Source: Gordoniibacillus kamchatkensis
GTDB taxonomy: Bacteria; Bacillota; Bacilli; Paenibacillales; NBRC-103111
Assembly: GCF_000829455.1 (NCBI RefSeq)
Contig: NZ_JXAK01000061.1
Span: 1 to 37,496, forward strand
Reading direction: 5' to 3'
DNA length: 37,496 bases
How positions within the stretch are numbered: position 1 is the first letter of the stretch; each line of letters starts with the position of its first letter. Positions 33,654 through 37,496 of this stretch are shown here, in pieces. A program made the translations under genes and the position numbers. Below the pieces are notes generated by a model. It worked only from the letters and a program-made list of their open reading frames with translations, was not told the origin of the DNA and did not search any database.

Positions 33654-35189
33654 GTGGGGCAGGATGCTGTGCTGACTCTCGACGGTATCCGCAAGTCGTT
33701 CGGCAACGTGCACGCGCTGAAGGGGGCTCGTCTGGAGCTGAGAAAGGGCGAGGTTCACGCGCTGATGGGGGAGAACGGCGCCGGGAAATCGACGCTGATG
33801 AACATTTTGCAAGGTGCGGTAGGCGATTACGAGGGCGAGGTTTTCTTGTCCGGCAAAAAAGTCGACATCCGGGCTCCGCTCGATGCGCGAAGGCTGGGCA
33901 TCGCCAAAATCCATCAAGAGCTGCAGCTCGTGCCGGAGCTCAGCGTGGCGGAGAACATATTTCTCGGGCGTGAGCCGCGGACCAGGCTTGGCACCGTCGA
34001 TTTCAAAAGGATGTACCGGGAGACGCAGCCGTATTTGGAGGCGCTGGAGCTGCCCGTCAAGGAAACGGCCAAAGTGGGCGGGCTCCGGCTCGGCGAGCAG
34101 CAGCTGGTCGAGGTGGCGAAGGCGCTGTCGCTTCACGCCCGAATTTTGATCATGGACGAACCGACTTCGGCGCTCAGCGAAAGCGAGACCCGCAAGCTGT
34201 TCCAGGTCATACGGCGCCTTTCCGCCGAAGGCGTGTCCATCATTTACATCTCGCACCGGATGGAGGAAATATTCGAGCTTAGCCAGCGCATCACCGTCAT
34301 GCGTGACGGAGAATACATCGCTACGGTCAATACACGCGAGGTCACCAAAGACGATCTGGTGCAAATGAGGGTCGGGCGCGCCGTCTCCGATCTGTATCCT
34401 TTCAGGGAAACATCAGCCGGACCGGTCATGCTGGAAGTCGAACGGCTCACGTTCCACCCTCCGGCCGGAAGCGCCAGAAAACGGCTCCAGGACGTATCGT
34501 TTGCGGTGCGCGAAGGAGAGGTGCTCGGTATCGCCGGTTTGATGGGGGCCGGAAGAACGGAGATTTTGGAATGCTTGTTCGGCATGCATCCCGGCCACAC
34601 GTCGGGAGTGATCAAAGTGAAAGGGACGGAGGTGCGGATCCGAAGCCCGCTGGAGGCGATCCGGCATAAGCTGTCGTTCGTTACGGAAGACCGCAAAGGC
34701 CAAGGCCTCGTGCTGGGGCGCCCGATCGGCGAAAACATGACGCTGCCGCTGCTTCGGCAGCTGAGCCGCTGGCTGTTCCTGCGCTTCCGCGACGAAGAGA
34801 ACGAATGCCGCAAGCAGATGGAGAGCCTGAAAGTGAAAGCGACGAGTCCGGCAACGGTAGCGGGGACTTTGAGCGGAGGAAATCAGCAGAAAGTCGTGCT
34901 CGCCAGATGGCTGATGATGAACCCGGACGTTTTGCTGCTTGACGAGCCGACGCGGGGCATCGACGTCGGAGCGAAGGCGGAAATTTACCAGCTTATTCAT
35001 CGGCTTGCGGAGCAAGGCAAAAGCATCATCATGGTCTCGTCGGAGCTTCCGGAGCTTATCGGCAACTGCGATCGGATCGTCACCGTCTGCGAAGGGCGAG
35101 TGACGGGCGAATTTATGCGGGCGGAAGCGACGCCGGAGAAACTGCTCTCCGCAGCGACATTTAGGAGTGAACCGGCATGTCAGTCGTAA
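33654..35189 (+). CDS. CUT2 sugar ABC transporter ATPase, RbsA type
   Basis: 511 residues with two fused ATPase domains, as in RbsA/AraG/XylG. Domain 1 has Walker A GENGAGKST (residues 39-47), signature LRLGEQQLVEV and Walker B ILIMDEPTSAL. Domain 2 has the usual degenerate Walker A (GLMGAGRTEI), signature LSGGNQQKVVLA and VLLLDEPTRGID. It energises uptake of a monosaccharide, typically a pentose. GTG at 33654 is chosen because AAGGGGAGG runs into the GTG at 33645. It overlaps the permease gene by 13 bases. Confidence 0.95.
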   Translation: MGQDAVLTLDGIRKSFGNVHALKGARLELRKGEVHALMGENGAGKSTLMNILQGAVGDYEGEVFLSGKKVDIRAPLDARRLGIAKIHQELQLVPELSVAENIFLGREPRTRLGTVDFKRMYRETQPYLEALELPVKETAKVGGLRLGEQQLVEVAKALSLHARILIMDEPTSALSESETRKLFQVIRRLSAEGVSIIYISHRMEEIFELSQRITVMRDGEYIATVNTREVTKDDLVQMRVGRAVSDLYPFRETSAGPVMLEVERLTFHPPAGSARKRLQDVSFAVREGEVLGIAGLMGAGRTEILECLFGMHPGHTSGVIKVKGTEVRIRSPLEAIRHKLSFVTEDRKGQGLVLGRPIGENMTLPLLRQLSRWLFLRFRDEENECRKQMESLKVKATSPATVAGTLSGGNQQKVVLARWLMMNPDVLLLDEPTRGIDVGAKAEIYQLIHRLAEQGKSIIMVSSELPELIGNCDRIVTVCEGRVTGEFMRAEATPEKLLSAATFRSEPACQS

Positions 35190-36199
35190 AGCGAACGATT
35201 CGAATCGAGGAACAAGGCCGCGAGGCGAGCCGGGCAACGGGAGCGTGGCTGCAGCGCGTCAAACGGTTGCAAAGCGTGTTCGGTCTTGCGGTCATCATCA
35301 CGCTCGCCTCCGTATTGTGCGTACGAAACGGCGAAAATTTGTTTTTGAACCCTGTCAACTTGGCTAACGTGGTGCGGGCCGTATCCGAGAACGGCATTAT
35401 CGCCGTCGGTATGACGCTCGTCATCCTGGTCGCCGGGATCGACTTGTCCGTCGGCGCGATTTTGGGATTGACGGCTACGGTTGCAGCCGATCTCATGATG
35501 CACAAGCATTTCGGGACGCTCGGCACCGTGCTTGCCGTCTTGCTGATCGGCGCTTTGATCGGACTGCTCAACGGGGCGGTCAGCACGAAGCTGTCCATTC
35601 AGTCGTTTATCGTGACGCTGGCCAGCATGAGCATCGCGAGAGGAATTGCCCGCTTCTGGTCGGGCGGAACCGGCATCCCGATCACGTACGGCAACGAGCC
35701 GAATTTGGCGCCGGTCAGCTACTCGCTGCTCAGCGAGCGGATCGCGGGAATTCCTGTCCCGGCCATTTGCTTTATCGGCATCAGCATCGTGTTTGCGGCG
35801 CTGCTCCGGTATACGAGATTCGGCAGATACGTCTATGCGATCGGCGGCAACGAAACGGCGAGCCGCTTGTCCGGCATCCGGGTAACCCGCGTCAAAATCG
35901 CCGTATTTACGATTTGCGGCGTGCTATCGGCGGCAGCTGGCCTTATTCACGCGGCCCAGCTCAACCAAGGCAGCCCCAACGACGGCATCGGATACGAGCT
36001 CAACGCTATCGCGGCGGTCGCCATCGGCGGCACGAGCTTGTCCGGCGGCATCGGGACGATTCCCGGCACCGTCGTCGGCGCCCTCATTCTCGGGGTGCTC
36101 GACAACATGCTCGGACTGCTCAACGTCAACAACAATTTGCAGATGGTGTTCAAGGGACTCATCATTATCGCCGCAGTCGTTTTGCAAAGAAAAAAATAA
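35177..36199 (+). CDS. CUT2 sugar ABC transporter permease, RbsC type
   Basis: 340 residues, BPD_transp_2 family, with eight or more hydrophobic segments. IVAVGMTLVIL, VAGIDLSVGAI, GGNETASRLSGI and AVAIGGTSLSGGIGTIPG are family hallmarks. AGGAGTG upstream supports the start, inside the end of the ATPase gene. It forms a homodimeric channel in known systems. RbsA, RbsC and RbsB types lie in order here, so the importer is complete. Confidence 0.95.
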   Translation: MSVVKRTIRIEEQGREASRATGAWLQRVKRLQSVFGLAVIITLASVLCVRNGENLFLNPVNLANVVRAVSENGIIAVGMTLVILVAGIDLSVGAILGLTATVAADLMMHKHFGTLGTVLAVLLIGALIGLLNGAVSTKLSIQSFIVTLASMSIARGIARFWSGGTGIPITYGNEPNLAPVSYSLLSERIAGIPVPAICFIGISIVFAALLRYTRFGRYVYAIGGNETASRLSGIRVTRVKIAVFTICGVLSAAAGLIHAAQLNQGSPNDGIGYELNAIAAVAIGGTSLSGGIGTIPGTVVGALILGVLDNMLGLLNVNNNLQMVFKGLIIIAAVVLQRKK

Positions 36200-36221
36200 C
36201 GTTAAGGACGGTGTCGAAACT

Positions 36222-37271
36222 ATGAAAAACAAACTGTTGCTATCGATCGTTCTCGGCTTTTCGCTCATCTCTTTAAGCGCTTGCGGCAACGGCGGCGGGG
36301 CCGCTCCTGCCGCTGCGGCGGATAAGCAGCCGGCGGCGAAGGCCGACACGTCGAAACCGGCGGCCGACGACAAGAAACCCGAGCAGCCGAAAAAGAAATC
36401 CAGCTACTTGATCGGCATGTCGCAAGCCAATTTGGGCGAACCGTGGCGCGTGGCGATGAACGACCAGATCGCTGCGGCCGCCGCCCAGCATCCGGAGCTG
36501 AAAGTCGTGTTCGCGGATGCGGCGCAAGACAACAGCAAGCAAATCGCCGACGTCGAAAACTTCATCCAGCAAAAGGTCGACCTGCTCATCATTTCCCCGA
36601 ACGAAGCGAAGCCGCTTACGGCTGTCGTCAAAAAGGCCTATGACGCCGGAATTCCGGTTATCGTCCTCGATCGGAAGGTGGAAGGCGACGCTTTCACGCA
36701 ATATATCGGCGGCGACAACAAGCTGATCGGGAAAAAGGCCGGAGAATACGTCGCCAAGCTGCTCGGCGACAAAGGCGGCAACGTCGTGGAAATCAAAGGC
36801 CTCGAAGGGGCAACGCCGCAGCAGGAGCGCCACGACGGCTTCATGGAAGGGATCAAGGGCAACCCGAACGTTAAAATCGTCGCTTCCCAAAACGCCGACT
36901 GGCTCAAAGACAAAGCGATCACGGTCATGGATTCGATCCTGCAGGCGAACAAAAAAATCGACATCGTCTACGGCCACAACGATCCTTCGGCGGAAGGCGC
37001 CTACATCTCGGCGAAAAACGCCAAGCGCGAAAACGAAATGAAGTTCGTCGGCATCGACGCCCTTCCTACGCCGGACGGAGGCATTAAAGCCGTCATGGAA
37101 GGCCGGCTGTCCGTCACTTACGTATATCCGACGGGCGGCAAAGAAGCGATCGACAACGCCGTCAAAATTCTCGAGAACGGAGAGAAAGTGGAGAAGAACA
37201 TTACGCTCGGCACGATCGAAATTACGAAAGAAAATGCTGCCGACATGTATAAGCAATTCGGCGGCAAATAA
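36222..37271 (+). CDS. CUT2 sugar-binding lipoprotein, RbsB type
   Basis: 349 residues. Signal peptide with lipobox LSAC, a long Ala/Lys/Pro linker (to about residue 60), then a Peripla_BP_4 domain: YLIGMSQANLGEPWR, DLLIISPNEAKPLT, GIPVIVLDRKVEGD, GGNVVEIKGLEGA, VYGHNDPSAEGAY. It binds a monosaccharide in ribose-binding proteins. A close paralogue, frameshifted, sits behind the second regulator at 30793. D-arabinose, D-ribose or a related pentose is plausible given the nearby isomerase and kinase; this is inference. Confidence 0.94.
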   Translation: MKNKLLLSIVLGFSLISLSACGNGGGAAPAAAADKQPAAKADTSKPAADDKKPEQPKKKSSYLIGMSQANLGEPWRVAMNDQIAAAAAQHPELKVVFADAAQDNSKQIADVENFIQQKVDLLIISPNEAKPLTAVVKKAYDAGIPVIVLDRKVEGDAFTQYIGGDNKLIGKKAGEYVAKLLGDKGGNVVEIKGLEGATPQQERHDGFMEGIKGNPNVKIVASQNADWLKDKAITVMDSILQANKKIDIVYGHNDPSAEGAYISAKNAKRENEMKFVGIDALPTPDGGIKAVMEGRLSVTYVYPTGGKEAIDNAVKILENGEKVEKNITLGTIEITKENAADMYKQFGGK

Positions 37272-37332
37272 GCTTCAAGCCAGTATCAAGCAAACTCGTA
37301 AAAAGCGCCGCAACCCGGCAGAAGCTGAGCAA

Positions 37333-37364
37333 AGACGCCTGCACTCCGCAGGCGTCTATTTTTA
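37333..37364 (+). terminator. Terminator 1 of the CUT2 operon
   Basis: AGACGCCTGC-ACTCC-GCAGGCGTCT, a perfect 10-pair stem, followed by ATTTTTAG. It lies 61 bases after the rbsB-like stop. Confidence 0.9.
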
Positions 37365-37428
37365 GTGCGCCACGCATGGCGATTAACTAGGCGGTAAAAA
37401 GCGCCGCAACCCGGCAGAAGCTGAGCAA

Positions 37429-37460
37429 AGACGCCTGCACTCCGCAGGCGTCTTTATTTA
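37429..37460 (+). terminator. Terminator 2, duplicate
   Basis: The same perfect stem as terminator 1 in the second 96-base unit, followed by TTATTTAG, a slightly weaker T tract. Confidence 0.85.
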
Positions 37461-37496
37461 GTGCGCCACGCATGGCGATTAACTAGGCGGTGAAAG

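Larger units (their letters stand above)
37298..37496 (+). repeat. Tandem 96-bp repeat, each with a terminator
   Basis: Units 37298-37393 and 37394-37489 begin GTAAAAAGCGCCGCAACCCG and differ only within the T-rich tract. Bases 37490-37496 (GTGAAAG) could start a third unit beyond the window. Confidence 0.9.

Overview
The window looks like chromosomal sequence (perhaps a whole contig) from a Paenibacillus-type Firmicute. It is GC-rich, with strong AGGAGG-like ribosome binding sites, sigma-A-type promoters, lipoprotein solute-binding proteins and YesM/YesN-style histidine kinase plus AraC-type response regulator pairs. Almost every complete gene is on the + strand. No rRNA, tRNA or CRISPR array was seen.

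Layout. 1-1096: 5'-truncated GH172 (DUF2961) glycosidase, then a terminator and a repeat block. 1.5-7.1 kb: LacI regulator, CUT1-type sugar importer (binding protein and two permeases, no ATPase) and a GH1-like glycosidase, with matching LacI operators. 7.1-11.2 kb: AT-richer accessory stretch with small hypothetical genes, remnants of IS1595-type and ExeA-type mobile genes, an MFS remnant and a RibD/DHFR-like gene. 11.2-15.4 kb: frameshifted FucU-type mutarotase, L-fucose/D-arabinose isomerase (FucI) and ribulokinase (AraB type), behind a promoter with a double LacI-type operator. 15.7-23.6 kb: kinase, regulator and binding protein, then a second CUT1 importer; related hairpin-rich repeats lie at both ends of this block. 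23.9-25.0 kb: second GH172. 25.5-31.7 kb: second LacI regulator, a DUF4185 (GH183) lipoprotein, a second kinase/regulator pair and a frameshifted ribose-type binding protein. 32.3-33.4 kb: Gfo/Idh/MocA oxidoreductase with two frameshifts. 33.65-37.3 kb: complete CUT2 (RbsA-RbsC-RbsB type) importer, ended by tandem terminators.

How it may work together (inference). GH183 (DUF4185) and GH172 (DUF2961) are the families reported to contain endo- and exo-acting D-arabinofuranosidases that degrade mycobacterial D-arabinan. Here they sit with FucI, whose family also isomerises D-arabinose to D-ribulose, and with a ribulokinase. FucK, the FucA aldolase, AraA and AraD are absent. The most economical reading is a D-arabinan/D-arabinose utilisation locus: surface GH183 cuts the polymer, ABC importers take up oligomers and monomer, cytoplasmic GH172 enzymes release D-arabinose, and FucI plus the kinase deliver D-ribulose 5-phosphate to the pentose phosphate pathway. 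Two kinase/regulator/binding-protein units and two LacI proteins would control it.

Quality caveat: several otherwise intact genes carry what look like single-base indels, and the first 99 bases exactly repeat bases 145-243. Some of the broken genes may therefore be sequencing or assembly errors.
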